Part shown: piece after piece, positions 16,742 to 26,170 of the stretch | Numbering within the stretch: the first letter of the stretch is position 1 | How the letters are laid out: each line of letters opens with the position of its first letter | DNA from: Bacteroidales bacterium | GTDB lineage: Bacteria; Bacteroidota; Bacteroidia; Bacteroidales; P3 | Direction: 5' to 3' | Length of the DNA stretch: 64,000 nt | Assembly (NCBI GenBank): GCA_031263015.1 | Contig: JAISGN010000008.1 | Coordinates: 368,555 to 432,554, forward strand | Position numbers and translations under genes: made by a program | The notes under the pieces: generated by a model | The model's input: only the letters and a program-made list of their open reading frames with translations | What the model was told of the DNA's origin: nothing | Database searches by the model: none

Positions 16742-18718
16742 ATGAACAGGCTCTATCATAATATGCTGCATCTGATAGATAAGGTGATGTCTCGGCACTA
16801 TATTCCTGCATGGCTTATTGCTATTATTGACGCTCTAATCGTTATTCTCGCAATCTTTGTCTCCGGAACCATTATCGGTATGAAGGAGACGTGGTTTCAT
16901 TTTCCTTTTGACTTGTATTCCGCCCGTTTTATCTTATTGACCATCGTTGTAACCTGCTCTGTGCTGGGGATAATGAAGGTTCATCGCAGCATTATAAGAT
17001 ATTCTACTTTTTCTGATATGATTCGCATAATGTTTGCCTTGTTTCTGTCCGACATTGTGCTGTTGCTTATCAACGAAGGCTTCAAACAATTTATTTCTTC
17101 AAGCCAAACGGACTTTTTTCCTAAGCAACTGGTCATAATAAACTTCTTTGTAACTTACATTCTCTTGGTTTTATTCCGAATGTTTGTGCGTTGGTTGTTT
17201 GAGAAAGCCTACAAGTCGGGAATAAACACTGATTTGAATACGCAGGTTCTTATCTTCGGCGCCGGCAGAACGGCTACTGCTACGGCGAACACACTGATGA
17301 GTGCGTCCAGAAAGTATTACATAAAAGGCTTCGTTGATGACGACCCTAATCTTGCAGGCAAAACAATTATGGGATACAGGATTTGGTCGGCACAAAGGCT
17401 GGAATATTTGCTCAAAAGCACCGATATTGACAGCGTAATCATTGCCACAAACCGCATAAGCATTAAACGCAAAAACGAAATCTTTGATATCTGCAATCAA
17501 AACCGCATAAGAGTGTTGTTAGTGCCTAATATACGGACGTGGAACGATGGAAAATTGCAGGAAAATCAGATTAAGGAAATACAGATTGAGGATTTGTTGG
17601 GACGAAAAGAGATAAAGCCGAATCAATCTTTGATAGAACAGGCATTAGGCAGCAAAACAATCCTCGTAACAGGGGCAGCCGGCAGCATAGGAAGCGAAAT
17701 CGTTCGGCAATTAGTTCTTTATAATCCCGTTATTGTTTTGTTAGACCAGGCTGAAACGCCGCTTTATGATATTGAAAACGAATTAAACGACAAGCATCCG
17801 CAGATACATAAGCACGTTGTCATTGGTTCTATCACCGATAAGCCGCATCTGGAAAGTGTTTTCTCGGTTTATCACCCCGATATAGTCTTTCATGCCGCTG
17901 CTTACAAGCATGTGCCGATGATGGAGACCTCTCCTTACGAGGCTGCTTCGGTTAATATCATCGGAACGAAGAATGTTGCCGACCTTTCGGTGAAATACGG
18001 CAGCGAGAAGTTCATTATGATTTCTACGGACAAGGCTGTTAATCCTACAAGCGTGATGGGTGCGACCAAAAGGTACGCTGAGATATATATTCAGCACCTT
18101 AATTGTGCCGAAAGCAAAACAAAATTCATCACAACGCGCTTCGGAAATGTTTTAGGCTCAAACGGTTCGGTTATTCCTCGCTTTCGTCAGCAGATTAGCG
18201 AAGGACAGCCGCTTACTGTAACGCATCCTGAAATTACTCGCTACTTTATGACAATTCCTGAGGCGAGTCGGTTGGTTTTAGAGGCGGCAACGATGGGCAA
18301 AGGCGGCGAAATATTTCTTTTTGATATGGGAGAAGCGGTCAAGATTAAGACTCTGGCGGAACGAATGTTGAAATTGTCGGGTTTGGAAGCCGTTGAAGGG
18401 AAAAATATTGTCTATACGGGGCTGCGAAACGGCGAAAAACTCTATGAAGAGTTGCTTACAAAGAAAGAAAACACCCTTCCGACCTATCACAAGAAGATAT
18501 TCATCGCTCAAACCGAGAAAATATCTTCGCAGGAAGTGGAAACATCCATCGCAAACCTGATTTCAATACTCTCAAATCAAACCTCAGTCGCCGCAAATCA
18601 AGCCTTAATCGCCTCAAACGAAGATTCAATAGTCGCTAATCTTAAATCACTTGTGCGAACCTTCAAAAGCAACAACAGCCGCTTTGAAAAATTAGACCCA
18701 AAGGAAGAAAATGAGTAA
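16742..18718 (+). CDS. CapD/WbpM-like nucleotide-sugar 4,6-dehydratase, membrane-bound
   Basis: A 658-residue protein of the long polysaccharide-biosynthesis SDR family. Four transmembrane helices occupy about residues 20-150. A first Rossmann domain follows (QVLIFGAGRTATATANTL), then the catalytic one, which starts ILVTGAAGSIGSEIVRQL and carries STDKAVNPTSVMGATKRYAE with the M-x3-K form of the active site. Such enzymes convert UDP-GlcNAc-type sugars into 4-keto-6-deoxy intermediates for surface glycans. The next gene, a glycosyltransferase, overlaps by 8 nt. The extreme C-terminus is rich in Asn, Ser and Ala. Confidence 0.93.
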   Translation: MNRLYHNMLHLIDKVMSRHYIPAWLIAIIDALIVILAIFVSGTIIGMKETWFHFPFDLYSARFILLTIVVTCSVLGIMKVHRSIIRYSTFSDMIRIMFALFLSDIVLLLINEGFKQFISSSQTDFFPKQLVIINFFVTYILLVLFRMFVRWLFEKAYKSGINTDLNTQVLIFGAGRTATATANTLMSASRKYYIKGFVDDDPNLAGKTIMGYRIWSAQRLEYLLKSTDIDSVIIATNRISIKRKNEIFDICNQNRIRVLLVPNIRTWNDGKLQENQIKEIQIEDLLGRKEIKPNQSLIEQALGSKTILVTGAAGSIGSEIVRQLVLYNPVIVLLDQAETPLYDIENELNDKHPQIHKHVVIGSITDKPHLESVFSVYHPDIVFHAAAYKHVPMMETSPYEAASVNIIGTKNVADLSVKYGSEKFIMISTDKAVNPTSVMGATKRYAEIYIQHLNCAESKTKFITTRFGNVLGSNGSVIPRFRQQISEGQPLTVTHPEITRYFMTIPEASRLVLEAATMGKGGEIFLFDMGEAVKIKTLAERMLKLSGLEAVEGKNIVYTGLRNGEKLYEELLTKKENTLPTYHKKIFIAQTEKISSQEVETSIANLISILSNQTSVAANQALIASNEDSIVANLKSLVRTFKSNNSRFEKLDPKEENE

Positions 18719-19769
18719 TAAAACGAAGAAACTGCTTGTTGTTGGGGGCGGTCGTTCCATTCATACCTACAATTTCATTTCTCTTGTAAAGGATTATTTT
18801 GCCGATGTGGTGCTTCTGACCGATTATGACAACAAAGACCACACGCAAATAAAGAAAAAAATTATCAATTTCTCATTTGCCAATCCTTTTAACGCACTTC
18901 GCTCCGTTTTTGCAATAAAACGATTTATTCAAACCTTAAAACCCGACTTTATTGTTTGCTATCAGGTGGATACGGCAGCGTTTATGACCATGCTTTGTGC
19001 CTCAAGACGCATTCCTTCGCTCATTATAGCAATGGGAAGCGATGTTTTGATAAACACCAAACGAGGTTTGCCTTATCGCTTAATGATAAAGTATGTTCTC
19101 AAAAGAGGCAAGTATTTTAATGCGGGCTCACAACCGATGATTGATGCGATGCAAAAAATCAGCAAAAGGAAGATTGACGTTGTTCTTGCCAACCTTGGCA
19201 TCAATCCGATTGAGCCAAAAGCGAAACAAAACATTGTTTTCTCCAACAGATTGCATACTCCGCTTTACCGAATTGAAGAAATAATAAAAGGATTCGCCCG
19301 ATTTGTAAATCAGAATCAACGTTCCGACTGGCAATTGGTCGTTGCGGCGACGGGAAACGAAGAAAACCTTCAACGATTGGCTCAATCTCTCGGAATAAAC
19401 GGGCAGATTAAGTTTGTGGGATGGCTTTCCAAAGAAGAGAATGCTCATTTCTACGCCATATCTCGCCTTTGGATTTCGCTGCCTCAAAGCGACAGCATAT
19501 CAATATCGCTGATGGAGGCGATGAGTGCGGAATGCGTGCCGGTGGTTTCAGATGTGGCTGCCGTGAAAGGCGTTATTACCAACGGCATCAATGGTATTAT
19601 TGTTTCCGACTTTGATAATAATTTTTTGGAAGAAGCATTGAAGATAGATAATGCGGCTTTACGCAGCAGCAATCGCTCATTTGCCCTGACTTTCGGCTCA
19701 AAAGACGCCAACAGAAACAAGTTTTACGAAATTTTTGACAAAGAATTCCGAAATGAATCCTCACAATAA
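18711..19769 (+). CDS. Glycosyltransferase, GT4-like
   Basis: A 352-residue GT-B fold enzyme. The first half has the N-terminal Rossmann pattern (KLLVVGGGRSIHTYNFISLV) and the second half the donor-binding domain: IKFVGWLSKEENAHFYAIS and SISLMEAMSAECVPVVSDVA, which matches the E-x7-E region. It presumably adds a sugar during capsule or O-antigen assembly on the cytoplasmic face. It overlaps both neighbours, so it is the middle gene of a three-gene polysaccharide operon. Confidence 0.9.
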   Translation: MSNKTKKLLVVGGGRSIHTYNFISLVKDYFADVVLLTDYDNKDHTQIKKKIINFSFANPFNALRSVFAIKRFIQTLKPDFIVCYQVDTAAFMTMLCASRRIPSLIIAMGSDVLINTKRGLPYRLMIKYVLKRGKYFNAGSQPMIDAMQKISKRKIDVVLANLGINPIEPKAKQNIVFSNRLHTPLYRIEEIIKGFARFVNQNQRSDWQLVVAATGNEENLQRLAQSLGINGQIKFVGWLSKEENAHFYAISRLWISLPQSDSISISLMEAMSAECVPVVSDVAAVKGVITNGINGIIVSDFDNNFLEEALKIDNAALRSSNRSFALTFGSKDANRNKFYEIFDKEFRNESSQ

Positions 19770-20889
19770 TATTCATATTTGCCATTTAACCAGCGTGCAT
19801 TCACGTTTTGATTCCCGCATCTTTTACAAAGAATGCGTCAGTCTGGCACAATATTATTATAAGGTGTCGCTTGTGGTTGCCGATGGCAAAGGAAATCAAC
19901 TCGCAAACGGCATATCTATAACCGATATCGGCGTTTGCTCATCACGAATCAAGCGTTTATTTTCGCTATCCGCCGAAATATACAAAGCGGCTCTTGACAT
20001 CAACGCCGACATATATCATTTCCATGACCCGGAACTGCTTATCATCGGTTTGAAACTTCGCAAAAAGGGATATAAAGTGGTGTTTGATTCCCATGAAAAC
20101 TTTCCTCTGCTTGCCCGACAAAGGGATTATGTGCCTAAAATGCTGAAAGAACCGCTTTATTGCCTCACAACGCTGCTGGAAAAGTACATAACACGGCGAC
20201 TAAGCGGCGTTATATCGGCAACGGACGACATTAGGGCGAAATTTAACGGCTATGGCGTAAAACATACTCAAACCATAAAAAACTATCCCATCATTTCCGT
20301 TTCGCAGGATGAGACTTTGGAGCATACAAACAGCGTTTGGGCGGCGTGTTATGCGGGAGGATTGACGCAAATCAGAGGAATAGAGGAGATAGTGCTTGCT
20401 TGCGACAGGGCAAAAGTACCTTTGATTTTGGCGGGGTCTTTTGACAGCGAGGCATTCTTTGATAAACTCAAATCGTTATCGGCTTGGAAAAATGTGGAAT
20501 ACCTTTCCGTTGTGCCGCATTCTCAAATCGTTACAGCGGTATATCAAAAGGCTGCCATCGGGCTTGTTGTCCTTCACGCCGCACCTAATCATATCCGCTC
20601 CATACCTATTAAAATGTTGGAGTATATGGCGAATGGGCTTGCTGTTGTGGCGTCTGACGCTATTGAATTTTGCGTTGAGGTTATTGAAAACGAGAAATGC
20701 GGCATCGTTGTCAAGCCTGACGATGTTGAAGCCATTTCCCGTGCGGTCAAATACCTCTTTGACAATCCGCAAACAGCGAAAGAAATGGGTGAAAACGGCA
20801 AAAAAGCAGTCGCAAACCGCTATAACTGGCATACACAAGAGGTTTTGTTGGCGGATTTCTATGAAACAATAATTGCAGACGGCGTTTAA
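19753..20889 (+). CDS. Glycosyltransferase family 4-like protein
   Basis: A 378-residue GT-B glycosyltransferase beginning NIHICHLTSVHSRFDSRIFY, a typical start for this group. The later parts IYHFHDPELLIIGLKLRKKG, SHENFP and IPIKMLEYMANGLAVVASD are conserved in family 4. A TTG at 19735 could extend the frame, but the ATG at 19753 keeps a normal start and a 17-nt overlap with the previous gene. Sugar and acceptor are unknown. It closes the polysaccharide operon. Confidence 0.9.
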   Translation: MNPHNNIHICHLTSVHSRFDSRIFYKECVSLAQYYYKVSLVVADGKGNQLANGISITDIGVCSSRIKRLFSLSAEIYKAALDINADIYHFHDPELLIIGLKLRKKGYKVVFDSHENFPLLARQRDYVPKMLKEPLYCLTTLLEKYITRRLSGVISATDDIRAKFNGYGVKHTQTIKNYPIISVSQDETLEHTNSVWAACYAGGLTQIRGIEEIVLACDRAKVPLILAGSFDSEAFFDKLKSLSAWKNVEYLSVVPHSQIVTAVYQKAAIGLVVLHAAPNHIRSIPIKMLEYMANGLAVVASDAIEFCVEVIENEKCGIVVKPDDVEAISRAVKYLFDNPQTAKEMGENGKKAVANRYNWHTQEVLLADFYETIIADGV

Positions 20890-20939
20890 TCGCTTGCAGA
20901 CAAACAAAGGCTGAAACATTAAGCCTTAATATTCTACTC

Positions 20940-21055
20940 AAAGGCTGTTTTATTTTTACGAAACAGCCTTTGGTTAAAATGAAACAGCCTTTCATTTCAG
21001 CCAAACAGCCTTTGATAAAAATATAATGTAGATGTGGCACGGACAAAGGCTGTTC
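20940..21055. repeat. 21-bp-register array, 6 units
   Basis: Cores at 20940 (AAAGGCTGTTT), 20961, 20982 and 21003 (all AAACAGCCTTT), 21024 (TAATGTAGATG, the TAATGTCAGTG type) and 21045 (AAAGGCTGTTC). All six are exactly in phase across two orientation changes. Confidence 0.92.
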
Positions 21056-21088
21056 GGATGCTCTTATACAGGGGATTAGCAAATTATT

Positions 21089-21119
21089 TTTGGATTATTG
21101 GTCTTTTTTTGTACTTTTG
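21089..21119 (+). promoter_or_regulatory. Promoter of the butyrate kinase gene
   Basis: TTTG at 21089-21092 and TACTTTTG at 21112-21119, 19 bp apart, 34 bp before the start codon. Confidence 0.7.
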
Positions 21120-21152
21120 CAAACTTTATTGTATGAATTAAGCCTAAAAAAG

Positions 21153-22232
21153 ATGGATAAGAAACACGTAATACTGGCTATCAATCCCGGTTCTACTTCA
21201 ACCAAAATAGCCATATTTGAGAACAAAAATCAGGTATTTATTAAGAACATTAAGCATTCGGCGGAAGAACTCAGCGGTTACAAGAATATAACCGACCAAT
21301 ACGAGTTTCGCAAAAATTTAATCTTGCATGAGGTTAAGCAAGCAGGCTTTGATATCAATGAAGTCAGCATAGTAATCGGTCGGGGCGGGCTTTTGAAACC
21401 TATAACCTCAGGTGTATGGAAGGTAAATCAAGCAATGTTGTCGGATTTGAAGGCAAGCCGCTACGGACAGCACGCCAGCAATCTCGGAGCGATTATTGCA
21501 GATAACATAGCGGGCACAATAAAAGGAGCAGAAGCCATTATAGCCGATCCTGTTGTCGTTGATGAATTGGCAGACATAGCAAGAGTGAGCGGACATCCCT
21601 TAATGCCTCGCAAATCTATCTTTCACGCCTTAAATCAGAAGGCAATAGCAAGACGATATGCTGATGAATGCGGCAGAAAGTATGAAGAATTAAATTTAAT
21701 TGTCGTTCATTTGGGCGGAGGCATATCTGTGGGAGTGCATAAGCAAGGTTTTGTCGTAGATGTCAATCAAGCATTGGACGGAGAAGGTCCTTTCTCGCCC
21801 GAACGTAGCGGTTCATTGCCGGTAAATGAGGTTGTGGAAGTTTGTTTCAGCGGTAAATATGGCAAGGATGAGGTTTTGAAGATGGTTTGCGGTGCGGGAG
21901 GATACGTAGCCTACCTTAACACAAACGATGCTTATGCCGTAGAGCAACAAGCCGACAAAGGAGATGAACAATGTGCCTTTATACAATCGGCAATGGTCTA
22001 TCAGATAGCCAAAGAGGTCGGTTCGGCAGCCACAGTGTTGAAAGGAGAGATAGATGCTATCTTAATAACCGGCGGAATCGCTAACAGCAAACCTTTTGTT
22101 GCCGATTTGAAGAGCAGAATTGCGTTTATAGCACCGGTAAAGTGCTATCCGGGCGAAGATGAGATGGGAGCGTTGGCTCAAAACGCCTTAATGTATCTCA
22201 ACGGCACTGCAAAAGCAAACGAATATAAGTAA
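21153..22232 (+). CDS. buk: Butyrate kinase
   Basis: A 359-residue member of the acetate/butyrate kinase family, which makes ATP and butyrate from butyryl phosphate. The N-terminal phosphate-binding loop is ILAINPGSTSTKIAIFENK; the family motif HLGGGISVGVHKQGFVVD is near residue 185, followed by GPFSPERSGSLP. The open frame starts earlier, but the promoter's -7 box lies there. The usual partner, phosphate butyryltransferase, is not adjacent. Activity on branched-chain or propionyl substrates is also possible in this family. Confidence 0.9.
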   Translation: MDKKHVILAINPGSTSTKIAIFENKNQVFIKNIKHSAEELSGYKNITDQYEFRKNLILHEVKQAGFDINEVSIVIGRGGLLKPITSGVWKVNQAMLSDLKASRYGQHASNLGAIIADNIAGTIKGAEAIIADPVVVDELADIARVSGHPLMPRKSIFHALNQKAIARRYADECGRKYEELNLIVVHLGGGISVGVHKQGFVVDVNQALDGEGPFSPERSGSLPVNEVVEVCFSGKYGKDEVLKMVCGAGGYVAYLNTNDAYAVEQQADKGDEQCAFIQSAMVYQIAKEVGSAATVLKGEIDAILITGGIANSKPFVADLKSRIAFIAPVKCYPGEDEMGALAQNALMYLNGTAKANEYK

Positions 22233-22243
22233 AAGCGATAATA

Positions 22244-22317
22244 AAAGGCTGTTTCGTGTGATTGAAACAGCCTTTGGTTCGCACGAAAGGGCGTTTCGTT
22301 TTAACGAAACGCCCTTT
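22244..22317. repeat. 21-bp-register array forming two strong hairpins
   Basis: Cores at 22244 (AAAGGCTGTTT), 22265 (AAACAGCCTTT), 22286 (AAAGGGCGTTT) and 22307 (AAACGCCCTTT). Neighbouring units are inverted, so 22244/22265 pair through 12 bp and 22286/22307 through about 15 bp. Placed between the convergent buk and xseA genes, it could serve as a bidirectional terminator. Confidence 0.9.
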
Positions 22318-22339
22318 CATTTATGCCAAGTGAGGTAGT

Positions 22340-23563
22340 TTAATTTTTTTGCAGGGAATGAAGGGGAGAAGAGTTGATTGCCGTTTGCACTTGTGAGTGA
22401 AGGCTGCCGTCAGACAGCATTGTTTGAATTTCATCGCCTGTTTGCACATCGTGAATGCTCTTTATGATTTTGCCGTTAATGGTTGTAAGGCTGTATCCCT
22501 TGCTTATAATGTTCAGAGGGTTGAGAAGATGCAGATATTTCGCACGAATATCCAAATCTTCCCGTTCTTTGGTTATGCGTTTTTGTGCTTTTGTTATCAT
22601 ATTCTGCCGTAAGATTTCAATCTTCTGCCGTTCCGTCTCGGTGATATCAATAGTTGAGGCGAGCAAACGACTGCTTAAATCATTTATATCGGCATCGCAA
22701 ATTTGGAAATGCTGCAAAATGAAATCTGCAAGTTCGGTTGGTGTGATTGCATTGCGGTATGCGACCATTTCTGCGACCGTTTCGTTGGTTGAATGCCCGA
22801 TTCCGGTCAGTACGGGCAAAGGATAAGTTGCTATTGCCCGACATAAATCATAGTTATTGTAGCATGACAGCCCTATATCGCCGCCTCCGCCCCTTATAAT
22901 CAGCACTGCATCAAAATATTCCTTGACAACGGCGATAGTATTCAATGCCTCAATCATCGTTTCTACCGCATTATCGCCCTGAAGCAGCGAAGGAAAAAGA
23001 CGAGAAAAGATTTTGTATCCGCCTTTGTTGGTTTTAATCACCTGATTGAAGTCGGAAAATCCTTTACTCGTTTGAACGGATATGAGGGCAAGGCGTTTGG
23101 GAATGGCGGAAAGAGATAAGGATTTGTTTAAATCAAATATGCCTTCGGTTTTAAGGCGTTCTAATGTTTGCTGACGCTCTTTTTCCAGTTCGCCGAGCGT
23201 GTATGACGGGTTTATATCTATGATTTGCAGGCTTAATCCGTGAATTGAACTGAATATGATGCGAGCCTGAAACAATATTGTGATGCCGTCTTTCAGCGGT
23301 TCTTTGGTTACCTGCTCAAACATCTTGCTTGAACGTTCAAAGTCGCTCTTCCACATCAATGCTCTGAGCTGTGAGATAATTCTTCCGTCTTTTTTTTCCA
23401 CCAAATCAGGGTATGCGTGTCCCGAAGCCGTGTAAAGATTGAGTTTAATCATCTCCGCACGAACCCAAAACGAAGACTTGTATCTGTCGGATAAGGTTCG
23501 CTCAATGCTTCTTGTGATATCCGACAAACTAAACACCTTTACATTATTCACAAACTCAGCCAT
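22340..23563 (-). CDS. xseA: Exodeoxyribonuclease VII large subunit
   Basis: A 407-residue protein. The N-terminal OB-fold (VFSLSDITRSIERTLSDRY) is followed by the catalytic domain, with LISVQTSKGFSDF, IRGGGGDIGLSCYNN and GIGHSTNETVAEMVAYRNAI. These match the large subunit of ExoVII, which degrades single-stranded DNA to oligonucleotides together with small XseB subunits. No xseB is adjacent; a repeat array lies directly downstream. A terminator hairpin lies just upstream, behind the rubrerythrin gene. Confidence 0.93.
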   Translation of the reverse strand: MAEFVNNVKVFSLSDITRSIERTLSDRYKSSFWVRAEMIKLNLYTASGHAYPDLVEKKDGRIISQLRALMWKSDFERSSKMFEQVTKEPLKDGITILFQARIIFSSIHGLSLQIIDINPSYTLGELEKERQQTLERLKTEGIFDLNKSLSLSAIPKRLALISVQTSKGFSDFNQVIKTNKGGYKIFSRLFPSLLQGDNAVETMIEALNTIAVVKEYFDAVLIIRGGGGDIGLSCYNNYDLCRAIATYPLPVLTGIGHSTNETVAEMVAYRNAITPTELADFILQHFQICDADINDLSSRLLASTIDITETERQKIEILRQNMITKAQKRITKEREDLDIRAKYLHLLNPLNIISKGYSLTTINGKIIKSIHDVQTGDEIQTMLSDGSLHSQVQTAINSSPLHSLQKN

Positions 23564-23584
23564 AGAAAATTGTAATTTGATTTT

Positions 23585-23626
23585 AAAAAAATAAGACTTC
23601 GTTTCACATCCGCAAAACGAAGCCTT
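23585..23626 (-). terminator. Intrinsic terminator behind rubrerythrin
   Basis: On the minus strand AAGGCTTCGTTT and AAACGAAGTCTT form a 12-pair stem (one G-U) around a 10-nt loop, followed by a run of T. It lies between the rubrerythrin stop and the xseA start, so it could also attenuate xseA. Confidence 0.8.
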
Positions 23627-23684
23627 AACTTATCGGAAACGAGGATTTATATGACAAAACATCGTTTCGTAAAAATATTTCTTG

Positions 23685-24257
23685 TTAGTAGTTTTCGCAA
23701 AGTAACTCAAAGTATGCCTTAGCGTGCTTACAACAAGGGCAAGCCTCAGGTGCATTCTTTCCTTTGTGATGATAACCGCAGTTTCTGCAAACCCAAATCG
23801 TTTCTTCTTCGCTTTTGAATACTTTATCGTTGCGAAGATTTTCCAAAAGCTTCAAATAGCGTTTCTCATGCTCTACTTCAACAGATGCAATCAGGCGAAG
23901 ATTGGCAGCAATCACTGGAAAACCTTCCTCATCTGCTATTTTAGCAAATTCAGGGTACATATATGACCATTCTTCGTTCTCTCCGGCAGCAGCAGACACA
24001 AGATTCTCTTCGGTAGTGCCGATAACGCCGGCAGGAAATGCAGCAGTAAATTCAACAGAGCCCCCTTCCAAATATTTGAAAAGCACTTCAGCGTGTTCTT
24101 TCTCCTGTCCTGCGGTTTGTTCAAAGATAGCAGCAATTTGTTCGTAGCCCTCCTTTTTCGCTTTTGAAGCAAAAAAAGTGTAACGGTTCCTTGCCTGAGA
24201 TTCTCCTGCGAAAGCAATCAACAGATTCTTTTCAGTTTTTGTTCCTTTAATGTTCAT
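23685..24257 (-). CDS. Rubrerythrin
   Basis: A 190-residue di-iron peroxidase. The four-helix diiron domain shows ESQARNRYTFFASKAKKEGY, EKEHAEVLFKYLEGG and VEVEHEKRYLKLLENL. The C-terminal rubredoxin-like domain carries CRNCGYHHKG and CPCCKHAKAYFE. It reduces hydrogen peroxide in anaerobes, using electrons from rubredoxin or NADH. A well-formed promoter lies upstream and a terminator downstream, so it is a single-gene unit. Confidence 0.96.
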   Translation of the reverse strand: MNIKGTKTEKNLLIAFAGESQARNRYTFFASKAKKEGYEQIAAIFEQTAGQEKEHAEVLFKYLEGGSVEFTAAFPAGVIGTTEENLVSAAAGENEEWSYMYPEFAKIADEEGFPVIAANLRLIASVEVEHEKRYLKLLENLRNDKVFKSEEETIWVCRNCGYHHKGKNAPEACPCCKHAKAYFELLCENY

Positions 24258-24300
24258 AGATTTAGTTTTTTTGATTTGGTTTATAAAAAAATTAACACTG

Positions 24301-24330
24301 CAAAGTTAAATCTTTTTTTTGATTTAGCAA
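24301..24330 (-). promoter_or_regulatory. Promoter of the rubrerythrin gene
   Basis: On the minus strand TAACTTTG (24301-24308) and TTG (24328-24330), 19 bp apart, about 45 bp before the start codon. Confidence 0.7.
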
Positions 24331-24358
24331 TGTTTTATAAGCGTTTGCGGAAGAAACA

Positions 24359-25927
24359 TTAAGATTTTGGCGGATAATCTATTGAATAATGCAAACCAAC
24401 GCTTTCTTTTCTCTGCATTGCCATCTTTATGATGAGATAACTGTTGGCAATCAGATTACGCAGTTCACAAAGTTTAGGAGTAAGCACTGAGCGTTGATAA
24501 AGTTCTTCCGTCTCCTTATATATAAGTCCTATGCGGTCAAAAGCCCGTTTGAGCCGAAGGTCCGAACGTATTATTCCCACATAATTTGACATTATCAACT
24601 GCAATTCCTTTTCCGTCTGGGTAACAAGGCTTATCTCTTCATTCAAAACCATTCCTTCATCATTCCAATCGGGGATTGCATCGCAAAAATCTTCTGTTTG
24701 CCGTACCTTTTTAGTGGAATCAAGAAATGCTCTATGAGAATAGACCACCGATTCCAACAATGAATTTGAGGCAAGGCGATTTGCTCCGTGCAAACCCGTT
24801 CTGCTGCATTCTCCTGCGGCGTAAAGATTTTGTATTGTGGTGCGTGCGTTCTCATCAACGACTATTCCGCCGCATGAAAAGTGAGCTGCCGGCACTACGG
24901 GTATCATATCTTTTGTTATATTGATGCCTATCTCCAAGCATTTGGCGTAAATGTTCGGGAAATGGTGCATTATCTCGTTTTTATCTATGTTTCGGCAATC
25001 CAGAAAGACATAATCATCCCCCCTTAGCTTCATTTCCGTATCTATTGCACGGGCTACGATGTCGCGAGGGGCAAGTTCTTGTCGCCTGTCATACTTTCCC
25101 ATAAATGCTTCGCCGTTCAGATTTTTCAAAATGCCGCCTGAACCCCTCATTGCTTCGGTTATCAGAAATGAAGGATGCTCTGTCGGGTTGTAAAGCGAGG
25201 TCGGATGAAACTGAACAAACTCCATATCTTTCAGCATCCCCTTTGCACGATGCACCATCGCACATCCGTCTCCTGTTGCGATAATCGGATTGGTTGTTGT
25301 GTTATAAACATTGCCCAAACCGCCCGTACAAATCATTGTAACCTTGGCTAAATAGGTGTCGATGCTGCCTTGCGTTTTGTTCATCACGTAAGCACCGAAG
25401 CATTTGATGTCTTCGCGGTGGCGAGTAACCTTTTCGCCCAAGTGATGCTGAGTTAATAAATCTATTGTGAATTGATTTTCTTTTAATTCAATGTTTGGGT
25501 GATTGCGAGCCCGCTCTAACAACGCTCTTTCTATCTCAAAACCGGTGTTATCCTGATGATGGAGAATTCGAAACTCCGAATGACCGCCCTCTTTCGCCAA
25601 ATCAAAAAGTCCGGAGTTCTTTTTATCAAAGTTAGTGCCCCATTCAATCAACTCCTTTATACGTTCGGTGGATTCGGTTATTGTTATCCTCACAGCCTTC
25701 TCATCACATAGCCCCGCACCAGCAACTAACGTGTCTCTGATATGCTTTTCATACGAATCGGGGTCATACATCACCGCCGCAATACCTCCTTGTGCGTATT
25801 TGGTTGAACTTTCCGAGGCATCGGCTTTTGTTAAAACGCACACCTTACCATATTCGGCGACCTTCAAAGCATAGCTCAAGCCCGCAATACCAGACCCTAT
25901 AACAAGGAAATCTACTTTGTATCTCAT
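24359..25927 (-). CDS. nadB: L-aspartate oxidase
   Basis: A 522-residue flavoprotein that oxidises aspartate to iminoaspartate in NAD synthesis; in anaerobes fumarate serves as acceptor. FAD binding is seen in FLVIGSGIAGLSYALKVAEYG at the start. The succinate dehydrogenase/fumarate reductase flavoprotein signatures follow: SSTKYAQGGIAAVMY, EFVQFHPTSLYN, HFSCGGIVVDENART and GLHGANRLASNSLLE. nadA and nadC are not adjacent. A TAACTTTG -7 box lies upstream at 25954-25961. Confidence 0.95.
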   Translation of the reverse strand: MRYKVDFLVIGSGIAGLSYALKVAEYGKVCVLTKADASESSTKYAQGGIAAVMYDPDSYEKHIRDTLVAGAGLCDEKAVRITITESTERIKELIEWGTNFDKKNSGLFDLAKEGGHSEFRILHHQDNTGFEIERALLERARNHPNIELKENQFTIDLLTQHHLGEKVTRHREDIKCFGAYVMNKTQGSIDTYLAKVTMICTGGLGNVYNTTTNPIIATGDGCAMVHRAKGMLKDMEFVQFHPTSLYNPTEHPSFLITEAMRGSGGILKNLNGEAFMGKYDRRQELAPRDIVARAIDTEMKLRGDDYVFLDCRNIDKNEIMHHFPNIYAKCLEIGINITKDMIPVVPAAHFSCGGIVVDENARTTIQNLYAAGECSRTGLHGANRLASNSLLESVVYSHRAFLDSTKKVRQTEDFCDAIPDWNDEGMVLNEEISLVTQTEKELQLIMSNYVGIIRSDLRLKRAFDRIGLIYKETEELYQRSVLTPKLCELRNLIANSYLIIKMAMQRKESVGLHYSIDYPPKS

Positions 25928-25953
25928 CTTGCAATCATTTGTTTTTGTCAGGG

Positions 25954-25961
25954 CAAAGTTA
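25954..25961 (-). promoter_or_regulatory. -7 box of nadB
   Basis: TAACTTTG on the minus strand, 26 bp before the start codon. The nearest TTG upstream is only 13 bp away, so the -33 box is uncertain. Confidence 0.5.
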
Positions 25962-26033
25962 CTGATTTTTTTATCAAGATTGCTCTCATCCGAATGCTGT
26001 TTTGTAATATGCTTATTTTGTTATGCTTCACTC

Positions 26034-26170
26034 AAAGGCTGTTTGGCAAAAATGAAACAGCCTTTGGTGCGAACCAAACAGCGTTTTGGAAAAATAAAAG
26101 GCTGTTTCATTTTCCCCAAAGCAGGCAAAGGAAAAATAATCGCCGAGCGGCACGCACCCAAACGCTCTTT
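26034..26170. repeat. 21-bp-register array, 7 phases, merging with the valS promoter
   Basis: Cores at 26034 (AAAGGCTGTTT), 26055 (AAACAGCCTTT), 26076 (AAACAGCGTTT), 26097 (AAAGGCTGTTT), 26118 (AAAGCAGGCAA), 26139 (degenerate) and 26160 (AAACGCTCTTT). The final unit contributes the TTTG used as the valS -33 box. Confidence 0.92.
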
